Assembly (NCBI GenBank): GCA_024635735.1
Contig: JAGXII010000118.1
Location: 1-16,051, forward strand
Length of the DNA: 16,051 nucleotides
Reading direction: 5' to 3'
From: Christiangramia sp.
GTDB lineage: Bacteria; Bacteroidota; Bacteroidia; Flavobacteriales; Flavobacteriaceae
A program made the position numbers and the translations under genes. This document shows, piece by piece, positions 1 through 6,895 of the stretch; within the stretch, counting starts at the first letter, position 1, and each line of letters starts with the position of its first letter. The notes under the pieces are model-generated. The model was not told where the DNA came from and did not search any database. It was given only the letters and a program-made list of their open reading frames with translations.

Positions 1-92
1 TATTAGAAAGAAGAGTGCGTAGAATCACTTATCCTTCACTCTTCCTTACCAAAATCACCTTCAATTTTTAGCCAAACCTTTAAAAGTACAGA

Positions 93-141
93 AAAAATAA
101 AGCCATCTCATTTTTGCCAAATGAGACGGCTTCTTTTATTT
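93..141. terminator. Bidirectional intrinsic terminator after the cytochrome b-like gene
   Basis: AGCCATCTCATTT (101-113) pairs with AAATGAGACGGCT (119-131): a 13-bp stem with one A-C mismatch and a 5-base loop. On the minus strand the hairpin is followed by a T-rich run (complement of 91-100), on the plus strand by CTTTTATTTT. It would end minus-strand transcripts leaving the 195-632 gene and could also stop plus-strand transcription. Confidence 0.8.
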
Positions 142-151
142 TAACATTTTC

Positions 152-179
152 GTCACATTTCGACTGCGCTCAATGTGAC
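152..179. repeat. REP-like extragenic palindrome
   Basis: Arms GTCACATT (152-159) and AATGTGAC (172-179) enclose a 12-base centre containing CGACTGCGCTC. The core CGACTGCGCTCA resembles a short palindromic element that I recall recurring between genes in many flavobacterial genomes. Only one copy lies in this window, so its repeated nature cannot be shown from the sequence given. It sits 15 bases past the stop codon of the neighbouring gene. Confidence 0.5.
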
Positions 180-194
180 AGTTTCTTCTATCCT

Positions 195-632
195 CTAGAA
201 CCAGGCACTCCAGGGAATTCTGGAAAGCATTACCACAAGAGCCAAACCATAAAAAATGGCCAGCATCTTGAATTTAGGTCTGGAAGTCAGTTTTGATTTA
301 TGTTTGGAATAACCTACAGTTATCAGGGCAATTGCTATGATCATCATTAGCGGATGCTCCACATTATATAATCTAAGTGTTGAATCTGCCATTACACCGC
401 CCATACCTTCCTGAGCCCACATTTTAAAATAGGGAGTCGTAAAGTACAGTACTATTCCAATAAGTAACTGTATATGCGAAACTATAAGAGTAAATAACGC
501 AATCCTGAAATTGGTCGCGGAATATTCCTTATTAGCAGCAAAGCCAATAATGGCATTAAAACTGGCAATTAAAAGCATAAATAAAACAAGGTATGCCCAG
601 TAAGAGTGTATAAATTGAACCGTTTCGTACAT
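195..632 (-). CDS. Four-helix cytochrome b-like membrane protein
   Basis: This 145-residue protein has four predicted transmembrane helices at about residues 12-31, 42-63, 94-109 and 122-138, and ends in an aromatic tail (SRIPWSAWF). Histidines near the helices at H9 (IHSYWAY), H53 (VSHIQLL) and H93 (VEHPLMM) are spaced so that they could bind heme in a helical bundle. I recall close flavobacterial relatives labelled only 'cytochrome B'; no redox partner or substrate is known to me. The gene lies 43 bases after the endonuclease gene with no terminator between them and no good promoter match, so it may be co-transcribed with it; no functional link is evident. The reading frame is clear. The heme role is inference from histidine placement and family naming, and a non-heme membrane protein remains possible. 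Confidence 0.75.
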   Translation of the reverse strand: MYETVQFIHSYWAYLVLFMLLIASFNAIIGFAANKEYSATNFRIALFTLIVSHIQLLIGIVLYFTTPYFKMWAQEGMGGVMADSTLRLYNVEHPLMMIIAIALITVGYSKHKSKLTSRPKFKMLAIFYGLALVVMLSRIPWSAWF

Positions 633-675
633 AATAATTTTTTTAGTTATGCTAAATTAATAAATCAAAGCGGGA

Positions 676-2310
676 TTATTCCCAGCGATTTTCAGCGGCA
701 ACACCACCCCAAATAAGTGTCGCCAGATATGGATTATCAATAAAAGGATTCCGGTTGCCCTGAGCTCCTTCAATTACGTTATTTCTTTGAATTTCAAAGG
801 CCGAAACAGGATCTTCCACATTCCACTCAAGGAACAGTGCAAGTGATCCTACTTCATCAAAACTATCTCCGTATCTAAGGTTCACGTACATTACCATCCT
901 TGCAACATCACCTCTCCAGTCGTCACCAGGATACCATTTATCACCATCGATTAATTTGTAATCTCCGCTACCATCGGTAAAAGGATAATTTAACCTTTCA
1001 GAATTAATATTCACATCTGCCACTCTCATATGGTGCATATCATTTGCAGCCTCATCATTATTTAGTTTCGATTGAGGATAGATATGCTCCGTATTATAGG
1101 TTTCCCCTTCGCTCAGATCTCCCAGTTGATATTCATCATCCGGACGAATTTCCCCTGAATACATCAAAACAACCATGGATGGATCATCAAGATCTGCATC
1201 TGCATCATATAAATAATCATGTCTGTCTGGATATTCCAGTCTGTTTACATGCTTGTCTGTTGTAAAATCTGAAAGCACCTGGTACAGCAAATCAGGATCC
1301 TGGGTAAAAGTCATTTCACTGTAATAATCCTGAAGGTTTGAGGGAATATTGAATGAAAGTGCCTCGACAACACTTATCGTCACCGTACCGGTAGAACAGG
1401 TTGGCGTAGGATCATCATCACAGATAGTATAGGTGAAAGTGTCCTCCCCGCTAAAACTAGCCCCAGGCTTATAGGAAATACTGCCGTCTTCATTTAGAAC
1501 TACCGTTCCAGCAGTAGCAGAATCGTCTATAGAAGAAATAGTCGCATCATCTGTTAGATCATCGTTTCCTAAAACATCTTTAATCGTAACCAATCCACTA
1601 CCTATATTTAATACCACGAGATCATCATTCGCTTTTGGTGAGCCTTCATCTATAACATTCACGGTTATGGTTGCGGTGTCACAATTTGGAGTTTCATCAT
1701 CATCGCAAATTGTATAGGTAAAAGTATCTTCACCGGAAAACCCGTCATTAGGTGTATAGGTAATAGAACCATTTTCTTCTAAGGTAACTGTAGCATTACC
1801 ACTTTCACTCAGTACTTCGGTAACAGAGGCATTATCTATAAGCTGATCGTTATCGAGGAAGTTATTGATACTAAATGAACTGTTCTCATTTGTTTGATAG
1901 GTATCATCTTCTGCGACCGGATCTCCGGCATCCTCCACCGTCACGGTTACGGTTGCCGTAGAACATCTATCGCTGTCTCCGGGAACACAAATGGTATAGG
2001 TAAAAGTATCTTCACCCTTAAAGTCGGCAGGAGGTGTGTAAGAAAAGGTTCCATCCCGTTCGTCTACCACTTCTCCACCCTGGGTGGTTTCAGCATCAAA
2101 ATCTGTAATTCGTGCGTTATCTACGATATCATCATTCTCTAATAAGATATCGGAATCAAAAATATAGGTTTCGTTTTCTGAAACGCTAAAAGCATCATCT
2201 GCAGCAACCGGGTTTACTACCGGATCGGGTTTTGGAGTAGGCTCCGGACTATCGGTACTACATCCAAGAATGGTTAAAACAGAAACCGCTAAAAATAATA
2301 TCCTTTTCAT
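676..2310 (-). CDS. Endonuclease I-family lipoprotein with three Ig-like domains
   Basis: This 544-residue protein is a secreted nuclease. A lipoprotein signal ends in the lipobox LTILGC (C17), followed by a Pro-rich linker. Three Ig/cadherin-like repeats (Big_9 type) span about residues 36-125, 131-219 and 225-315, each closing with FxGEDTFTYTIC and carrying a conserved cysteine pair (C108/C116, C202/C210, C297/C305). Residues 320-544 match the endonuclease I family (EndA, Vvn; beta-beta-alpha metal fold): NTEHIYPQS gives metal ligand E408 and general base H409, and DMHHMRVADVN supplies probable metal ligand N434. The family cuts DNA, often RNA too, with little sequence preference and Mg2+. 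The acidic Ig-like repeats probably act as a stalk or bind Ca2+. It lies downstream of a TonB-receptor operon, behind a terminator and a candidate promoter. Role in using extracellular DNA is inferred. Confidence 0.93.
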   Translation of the reverse strand: MKRILFLAVSVLTILGCSTDSPEPTPKPDPVVNPVAADDAFSVSENETYIFDSDILLENDDIVDNARITDFDAETTQGGEVVDERDGTFSYTPPADFKGEDTFTYTICVPGDSDRCSTATVTVTVEDAGDPVAEDDTYQTNENSSFSINNFLDNDQLIDNASVTEVLSESGNATVTLEENGSITYTPNDGFSGEDTFTYTICDDDETPNCDTATITVNVIDEGSPKANDDLVVLNIGSGLVTIKDVLGNDDLTDDATISSIDDSATAGTVVLNEDGSISYKPGASFSGEDTFTYTICDDDPTPTCSTGTVTISVVEALSFNIPSNLQDYYSEMTFTQDPDLLYQVLSDFTTDKHVNRLEYPDRHDYLYDADADLDDPSMVVLMYSGEIRPDDEYQLGDLSEGETYNTEHIYPQSKLNNDEAANDMHHMRVADVNINSERLNYPFTDGSGDYKLIDGDKWYPGDDWRGDVARMVMYVNLRYGDSFDEVGSLALFLEWNVEDPVSAFEIQRNNVIEGAQGNRNPFIDNPYLATLIWGGVAAENRWE

Positions 2311-2362
2311 TTATTCATTTTTAAATTTTCCTGTGGAACAACAGGATTTAGTATCGGGATTG

Positions 2363-2395
2363 CAAATATCTGAAATTCTGGCAACTTTCTTCAAA
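2363..2395 (-). promoter_or_regulatory. Candidate Bacteroidetes promoter for the endonuclease gene
   Basis: Read on the minus strand, TTTG (2395-2392) is followed after 21 bases by GATATTTG (2370-2363). This resembles the Bacteroidetes sigma-ABfr consensus TTTG-N19-21-TAnnTTTG, with the first base of the -7 box mismatched. It lies 52 bases before the endonuclease start. The -33 box falls in the T-run of the preceding terminator. A small hairpin (TCCTGT and ACAGGA arms, about 2329-2346) would lie in the 5' leader. Confidence 0.4.
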
Positions 2396-2432
2396 AAGAA
2401 AACCTCTTATCCATTTTAAGGATAAGAGGTTT
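2392..2432 (-). terminator. Intrinsic terminator of the TonB-receptor/repeat-lipoprotein operon
   Basis: AAACCTCTTATCC (2400-2412) and GGATAAGAGGTTT (2420-2432) form a perfect 13-bp stem with a 7-base loop. On the minus strand it is followed by TCTTTTTG. It begins 25 bases after the stop codon of the repeat lipoprotein and separates that operon from the endonuclease gene. Confidence 0.88.
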
Positions 2433-2457
2433 CTATTAATTTCAAGTAACTCTATGA

Positions 2458-4164
2458 TTACTCGTTAAGAATCCACTCACCACCAGATTTAATTACACTG
2501 ATAGTTTCAGTTGTGTTACTTCCGTTATAAACGGCATAAGTTATTATATACTTCTGACCTTCTTCAGCATTTGGAGCGATCTCATCTAGAAGAACGTTCA
2601 TTGCTTCAAGGATCATCTCCGGACTCCAGTAAGCAGCATTTCCGCTTCTTACATCAAAGTTTCCGTAACGACCCATACTTCCTGCAGGAGCAGGATATTC
2701 ATCAATAAGTACATCTGCAATAAATCCATAATCACCACCGGCTAAGGTATATCTGATGGTGTTATCAGGAATCCACTGGCCATCGATATTTCCAAATTGC
2801 AATGAAGTTTCCTTCACACTTGGAATATGCATCCATTTACCACCTTCAAATACGAAATTCGCATATTCAGTAGATACCCCACCATCATAGAAATTATAAG
2901 CTACGGCTACGAAATCTCCTTCTTCAGCATATGGGAAAGTTCTTCCAAGGAAAATAGCAAGCTTATAAAATGCTTCATCTTCATCATCAAAGTTAGGATA
3001 AGACTGTCCCATTTCTGTATAGTCTTCATTATCTAACATTAGAGGCTGGCTCCAGTTTCCGTTAGTGTAAGCGTATACATTAGTAGATTGAATAGTAGAT
3101 ACAGACGCGTCTTCATCAATTACATAAGTACCTCCGCTAAGAATTACATTTTCAATAACAATAGTTACAGCGCCATTATAGATTTTATAAGTAACCTCAA
3201 ATTTAGCTCCTTCTGTAGCATCTGGATAGTTATTCGTCAATACTGCATTCACAGCTTCAAGAAGCATTTCATCACTCCAGTAATTATCACTGGAAGATCT
3301 TACGTCAAAACTATTATACTGAGCAGCATTTCCAGCTGGTCCAGGATAATCTGTTGCGAATTCAACTCCTATGTAATCGTAATCATCATTATCCAGTTCA
3401 TAAGCAGTTCCTCCAACAGCAACGTACGAATTACCGTCAAACTGTACGGTCATACTTTCTGTTCCTGAGCTACCATCATAAATGTTATAGGCAACGTTAT
3501 ATTTTTGCCCTTCCACACCATCATAATGATCTGCAAGAACAACATTGATAGCCTCAAGGATCATATCATTGCTCCAGTATGCATCTCTGTCTTCTCTTCT
3601 GTCAAAGTTGCTGTAATTAGCAGCACTGGAAGCAGGCTCCGGATAATCAGCCGCTAATTCCTCTCCAATAAGATCAAAATCATCAGGATCAAGAGTGTAC
3701 TGAATTTCATCTGCCAGAGTTCTGTAAGTTAGCTCTACATAATCTCCCTCTTCCGCTTGCGGAAACTTGTATTCAAGTAAGTCCTGAATATCTGACATTC
3801 CCGTAAAGAAATTTGAAGAAAGACCTATTGCAGCATAATCATCTGCAGCTACAGAATACTCTTCAACTCTGATAGGATCATAAATATTGAACGTAATGTT
3901 CGCTGTTGAGTTCGCTCCGTAAGTAGGATATTCATCACTTAGAAACACCGGGATCAAATCTTTAGCATCGTCAAGACTACTAAAGTTAGGAAAGTTAAGT
4001 TCTAAAGAAGAATAGTCATCCTCTGTGAGCGTATAATTGATATCTCCAACAGCCAGCTGGTTATCCAACCGGTTGTTTATCTCGTCCTGGATCTCCTCCA
4101 TAGGCTGGCAACCTACAATTGTAAGCCCAATGAACGTCATTAATAAGTAAAATGTCTTTTTCAT
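2458..4164 (-). CDS. Lipoprotein of six repeat modules, partner of the TonB receptor
   Basis: This 568-residue protein has a lipoprotein signal with lipobox TIVGC (C19) and then an acidic segment. The rest is one module repeated six times, at about residues 43-95, 103-150, 155-250, 254-349, 376-447 and 471-567. Each opens with Y.L..(D/G)DY or a close variant and most close with EEG.KY.V.Y..Y(D/N)G. The long copies (3, 4, 6) add a segment with DYP.PA, Y..FD.R and YWS..M.LEA.N.VL; the short copies lack it. I recall similar C-terminal modules in flavobacterial DUF5689-type lipoproteins found beside TonB receptors, but no enzyme motif is visible and I do not assign a function. It starts 10 bases after the receptor stop codon, so the two are one operon. 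By analogy with SusD-type partners it probably binds a ligand or caps the receptor at the cell surface; that is inference. Confidence 0.85.
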   Translation of the reverse strand: MKKTFYLLMTFIGLTIVGCQPMEEIQDEINNRLDNQLAVGDINYTLTEDDYSSLELNFPNFSSLDDAKDLIPVFLSDEYPTYGANSTANITFNIYDPIRVEEYSVAADDYAAIGLSSNFFTGMSDIQDLLEYKFPQAEEGDYVELTYRTLADEIQYTLDPDDFDLIGEELAADYPEPASSAANYSNFDRREDRDAYWSNDMILEAINVVLADHYDGVEGQKYNVAYNIYDGSSGTESMTVQFDGNSYVAVGGTAYELDNDDYDYIGVEFATDYPGPAGNAAQYNSFDVRSSSDNYWSDEMLLEAVNAVLTNNYPDATEGAKFEVTYKIYNGAVTIVIENVILSGGTYVIDEDASVSTIQSTNVYAYTNGNWSQPLMLDNEDYTEMGQSYPNFDDEDEAFYKLAIFLGRTFPYAEEGDFVAVAYNFYDGGVSTEYANFVFEGGKWMHIPSVKETSLQFGNIDGQWIPDNTIRYTLAGGDYGFIADVLIDEYPAPAGSMGRYGNFDVRSGNAAYWSPEMILEAMNVLLDEIAPNAEEGQKYIITYAVYNGSNTTETISVIKSGGEWILNE

Positions 4165-4174
4165 TTTATAACTT

Positions 4175-6700
4175 TTAGAAATTTATTTTAGCACCTACTG
4201 TATAAGTGCGACCAAAACCATACCAGACAGCACCATAGCCACCAGTTGAATCAGCTATATATTCAGTTCCTAGTACGTTGAATACGTTTGCATTAAGTCT
4301 TGCTCCAAATGGACCAAACTCAAATTTATGGGTCAAACCGAAATCCAATAAACCATAATCTGGTACTTCAACCGGATTTGGAAGATTTGGCTGAGTTCTG
4401 CTTGTTGGCTCGAAATCTGCATAAAATCTATCGTAGTAAGTAAAGGTACCACGTAAGGTGGTTCCCGGAAATACTTCGAAATCGGCTCCAAGAGCAGCAG
4501 TGGTTTGAGCAGCGTTACCTACTGGCACCCCGTCAATATATACATTGATAGGATCTCCAACCTGTTCCTGGTTCTCATCGAAAATACGTACATCTTTTAC
4601 ATCACTGTTCCATTTCCAGTCTCCTACAGAAGCCATACCTCTTAAGGTAAGTCTTTCACTTGGTTTGTAATCGATATCAACCTCAACCCCCTGGTGTAAA
4701 GCATCTACTCCTAAAATGTTAGCAAATAAAGGATCTCCTTCTAACGTTGGAATAGCCTGAACGAAGGTTCTGTCTTTCCAAAGTGTTCTATAAACGTTAA
4801 CGTTGGCTCTAATTTCAGAAGTTCTGTACCCGTATCCAAGCTCTGCACTAAAAATCTTCTGATTTTTAGCATCAGCGTTTATATCGTTCTGAAAGTTCTG
4901 AAAAACGTCGTTTGAGAAAGGAGCCTTTTCAAAATATCCTATGTTCGCAAATACATTATTACGATCATCAAGGTTATAGTTAGCACCTCCTTTAGCACTG
5001 TATCCAAAGAAGTTTACCCATTCAGTCTTTTGCTTAGGATCGCTATCAAGGTAGTTGAAATAATCTATCCTGTTATAAGAAGTATTAGAAGCAGCAAGAG
5101 AGATAAATGCTGAAAGGATGTCGTTGGAATATTCTGCCTGGGCGAATACACCTTCCCAAAGTACTTCATTATCATTCCAGTAGTTGATCTTATCTCCTAC
5201 TCTTGCAAGGTTTAATGGATCGTTTACATTACTATCATCTGCCCAGTACTGACCTCCTAAAAGATCTTTTACTTCCTGGAAGTGTTTTCCCTTGTAATAT
5301 CTAAAATCTACTCCACCAGTAAGGTCAATCTTGTCATTAACTTCAGTTGATAAAGTTGAAAGCAGACCATACCACTGGTGGTCGTTTCTTGAATCATAAA
5401 GTATAGTTCCAGCTCCATCAGCACCGTTAGCAGCATTTTCCGCAACTACCTTATCAAGATTTAGCGGCTGGTAAGGCGCGCTTCTGTATGGAGAATCTAC
5501 AGATCTTAAGTTAGCATCCCCGGTATATCCACCTCCACCACCTGTTCCAAAGGAAACGTAAGCAGCACTAGAAAGTGTTGTAGCGTTTGAAATATCCCAG
5601 TAGTGATTTAAAGAGATCTGTGGTTTATGGTAGAAGTTATCCTGAACATGTTTCACTTCACCGTTCAAATAACCCCAGTCACCATTAAATTTAATTCCGC
5701 GGTCGCTGATCTCATAATCTTCTACAGAATATTGAGTTTCGCGCTGACCGTGACGCTGTGGCGCTCCAAAAGCAGTAAGAGAAAGTTCATGGTTTTCACC
5801 AATCTCTTTTGCCACATTCACAAAATAGTTATAACCTTCAAATTCAAGTCCGTCAGCGAAACGCTCCCCACTTGTTTTTGAAGCAGAAATAGTTGCAGCC
5901 CAACCATTTTCTGTTTTTCCAGTAGAAACAGTAGCTCCAAATTTCTGAAGACCATCATTACCAGTTTGAGCAATAACGCTTCCTCCTTCTTCCATATCGG
6001 TAGATTTAGTAACAATGTTAACGGTACCACCTATAGAAGGCACAGCAACTTTAGAAGCCCCAAGACCTCTTTGAACCTGCATGGTTCTTGTTACATCTGC
6101 AAGACCGGCCCAGTTACTCCAGTATACACGACCATTTTCCATGTCGTTTACAGGAACACCGTTGATCATTACCGCGATGTTTTCAGAGTTAAAACCACGA
6201 AGCCTTAAATCGGCATCTCCAAAACCACCTCCAGATTTGGTAGCGTATACCCCAGGAGTAGTTTTAAGGATTTCAGGAAATTCCTGGTTACCCAATTGAG
6301 TTTCAATTTGAGCTGTTCTGATCGTTGAAACAGCCACCGGAGTTTTACGATCGATTGCTAAAGAGTAGCTGGTTATCACAATTTCATCAAGTGCATCTGC
6401 ATCTGGTGATAAAATAATGTCCCCAAGGTCTTGAGTGGTGCCATTTGAAACTGAAAAATCAATAGTTTTCGTTTGATATCCTACGAAACTAATTTCAATT
6501 TTTCCTGTTGCCGAAGTTGCTTTCAGAGAAAAGTTCCCGTCAAAATCAGTGATTGCACCATTATTGGTACCTAACACTCTAACATTGGCTCCAGGTAGCG
6601 GACCATTCATTTCAGAATCGATTACCGTACCGGTAACAGTTCCTTGAGCAAAAATTGTAGCTGATGCCAATAACATCGCTAACAGTAATAATTTCCTCAT
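4175..6700 (-). CDS. TonB-dependent outer-membrane receptor
   Basis: From the chosen start (6700) the protein has 841 residues. An upstream ATG at 6739 is in frame, but MRKLLLLAMLLASATIFAQG is a standard signal peptide when begun at 6700, so the 13 extra residues are unlikely. Order: signal peptide 1-19; carboxypeptidase-regulatory-like domain about 20-97; TonB-box-like DEIVITSY (105-112); plug about 113-235 with the LRLRGF..ENI.V.INGVPV signature and VPSIGGTVNIVTK; then a 22-strand-type barrel ending in an aromatic residue (GRTYTVGAKINF). It moves a scarce or bulky ligand through the outer membrane using TonB-ExbBD energy. The substrate is not readable from sequence; the downstream repeat lipoprotein and the nearby secreted nuclease suggest a nucleic-acid or phosphate-linked ligand, as inference only. 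Iron-chelate uptake is an alternative. No convincing promoter was found, but the leader is structured. Confidence 0.95.
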   Translation of the reverse strand: MRKLLLLAMLLASATIFAQGTVTGTVIDSEMNGPLPGANVRVLGTNNGAITDFDGNFSLKATSATGKIEISFVGYQTKTIDFSVSNGTTQDLGDIILSPDADALDEIVITSYSLAIDRKTPVAVSTIRTAQIETQLGNQEFPEILKTTPGVYATKSGGGFGDADLRLRGFNSENIAVMINGVPVNDMENGRVYWSNWAGLADVTRTMQVQRGLGASKVAVPSIGGTVNIVTKSTDMEEGGSVIAQTGNDGLQKFGATVSTGKTENGWAATISASKTSGERFADGLEFEGYNYFVNVAKEIGENHELSLTAFGAPQRHGQRETQYSVEDYEISDRGIKFNGDWGYLNGEVKHVQDNFYHKPQISLNHYWDISNATTLSSAAYVSFGTGGGGGYTGDANLRSVDSPYRSAPYQPLNLDKVVAENAANGADGAGTILYDSRNDHQWYGLLSTLSTEVNDKIDLTGGVDFRYYKGKHFQEVKDLLGGQYWADDSNVNDPLNLARVGDKINYWNDNEVLWEGVFAQAEYSNDILSAFISLAASNTSYNRIDYFNYLDSDPKQKTEWVNFFGYSAKGGANYNLDDRNNVFANIGYFEKAPFSNDVFQNFQNDINADAKNQKIFSAELGYGYRTSEIRANVNVYRTLWKDRTFVQAIPTLEGDPLFANILGVDALHQGVEVDIDYKPSERLTLRGMASVGDWKWNSDVKDVRIFDENQEQVGDPINVYIDGVPVGNAAQTTAALGADFEVFPGTTLRGTFTYYDRFYADFEPTSRTQPNLPNPVEVPDYGLLDFGLTHKFEFGPFGARLNANVFNVLGTEYIADSTGGYGAVWYGFGRTYTVGAKINF

Positions 6701-6752
6701 TTGTTTAATAGTTTGTGTTTGATTAAAAATTCGTGGCAAAAAAAAGCTAATT

Positions 6753-6798
6753 CTCCGGGACCGTAGTTTACCGAAGTGTTAAGGTTTTTAACTTTAAC
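6753..6798 (-). promoter_or_regulatory. Possible structured RNA leader of the TonB-receptor operon
   Basis: In the minus-strand leader two adjacent hairpins can form. GTTAAAG pairs with CCTTAAC (plus 6778-6798, one G-U pair). CTTCGG pairs with CCGGAG (plus 6771-6776 and 6753-6758, one G-U pair) around a 12-base loop. This is a GC-rich patch in an otherwise AT-rich gap. It matches no riboswitch class that I recognise, including cobalamin, TPP or SAM-I, so the regulatory role is a guess. Confidence 0.25.
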
Positions 6799-6820
6799 AT
6801 TATGCCGTTGTAAAGCTATA

Positions 6821-6853
6821 CAAAAAAAGAAAGTGCCTGATTTCAGGCACTTT
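6821..6853 (-). terminator. Intrinsic terminator of the DUF3108-kynA-M23-pgi operon
   Basis: AAAGTGCCTG (6830-6839) and CAGGCACTTT (6844-6853) form a perfect 10-bp stem with a 4-base loop. On the minus strand the stem is followed by CTTTTTTTG (complement of 6821-6829), a canonical T-run. It lies 37 bases beyond the pgi stop codon. Confidence 0.92.
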
Positions 6854-6865
6854 AAAACTACTAAC

Positions 6866-6895
6866 AGGTAATTAACAATTCGTTGTTAATTACCT
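6866..6895 (-). repeat. 13-bp inverted repeat spanning the pgi stop codon
   Basis: AGGTAATTAACAA (6866-6878) and TTGTTAATTACCT (6883-6895) form a perfect 13-bp stem with a 4-base loop (CGAA on the transcript). The pgi stop codon (6890-6892) lies inside the upstream arm. No T-run follows directly, so this is more likely an mRNA 3'-end stabiliser or a companion of the terminator 12 bases further on than a terminator itself. Confidence 0.7.

Larger units (their letters stand above)
1..194. other. Intergenic region after the cytochrome b-like gene
   Basis: No gene is supported here. The stretch holds a weak inverted repeat (GAAGAGTG at 10-17 with CACTCTTC at 37-44, 19-base loop), a strong bidirectional terminator hairpin (101-131) and a REP-like palindrome (152-179). 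A 60-codon plus-strand reading frame at 114-296 has no recognisable domain and runs into the antisense of the 195-632 gene, so I do not treat it as a gene. Confidence 0.6.

Noticed and set aside
114..296. 60-codon plus-strand frame
   Set aside because: It overlaps the REP-like element and the antisense of the cytochrome b-like gene, and the product has no domain or signal.
633..675. Promoter for the cytochrome b-like gene
   Set aside because: A TTTG is present but no TAnnTTTG follows at 19-21 bases; co-transcription with the endonuclease gene is simpler.
2511..3548. Several plus-strand frames of 64-126 codons opposite the repeat lipoprotein
   Set aside because: They follow from the repetitive coding sequence on the other strand, have low-complexity products and lack leaders of their own.
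2458..4164. Repeat array as CRISPR or mobile repeat
   Set aside because: The repeats are in frame, protein-level and diverged; there are no short identical repeats with spacers.
5818..6030. 70-codon minus-strand frame inside the TonB receptor
   Set aside because: It is in another frame within a clearly coding region; the leucine-rich product is a frame shadow.
6701..6739. Longer receptor start at 6739
   Set aside because: It would put MPRIFNQTQTIKQ before a complete signal peptide that begins with MRK, which is unlike exported proteins of this type.
6753..6798. Known riboswitch before the TonB receptor
   Set aside because: No cobalamin, TPP or SAM-I consensus core is visible; I kept it only as an unclassified structured leader.
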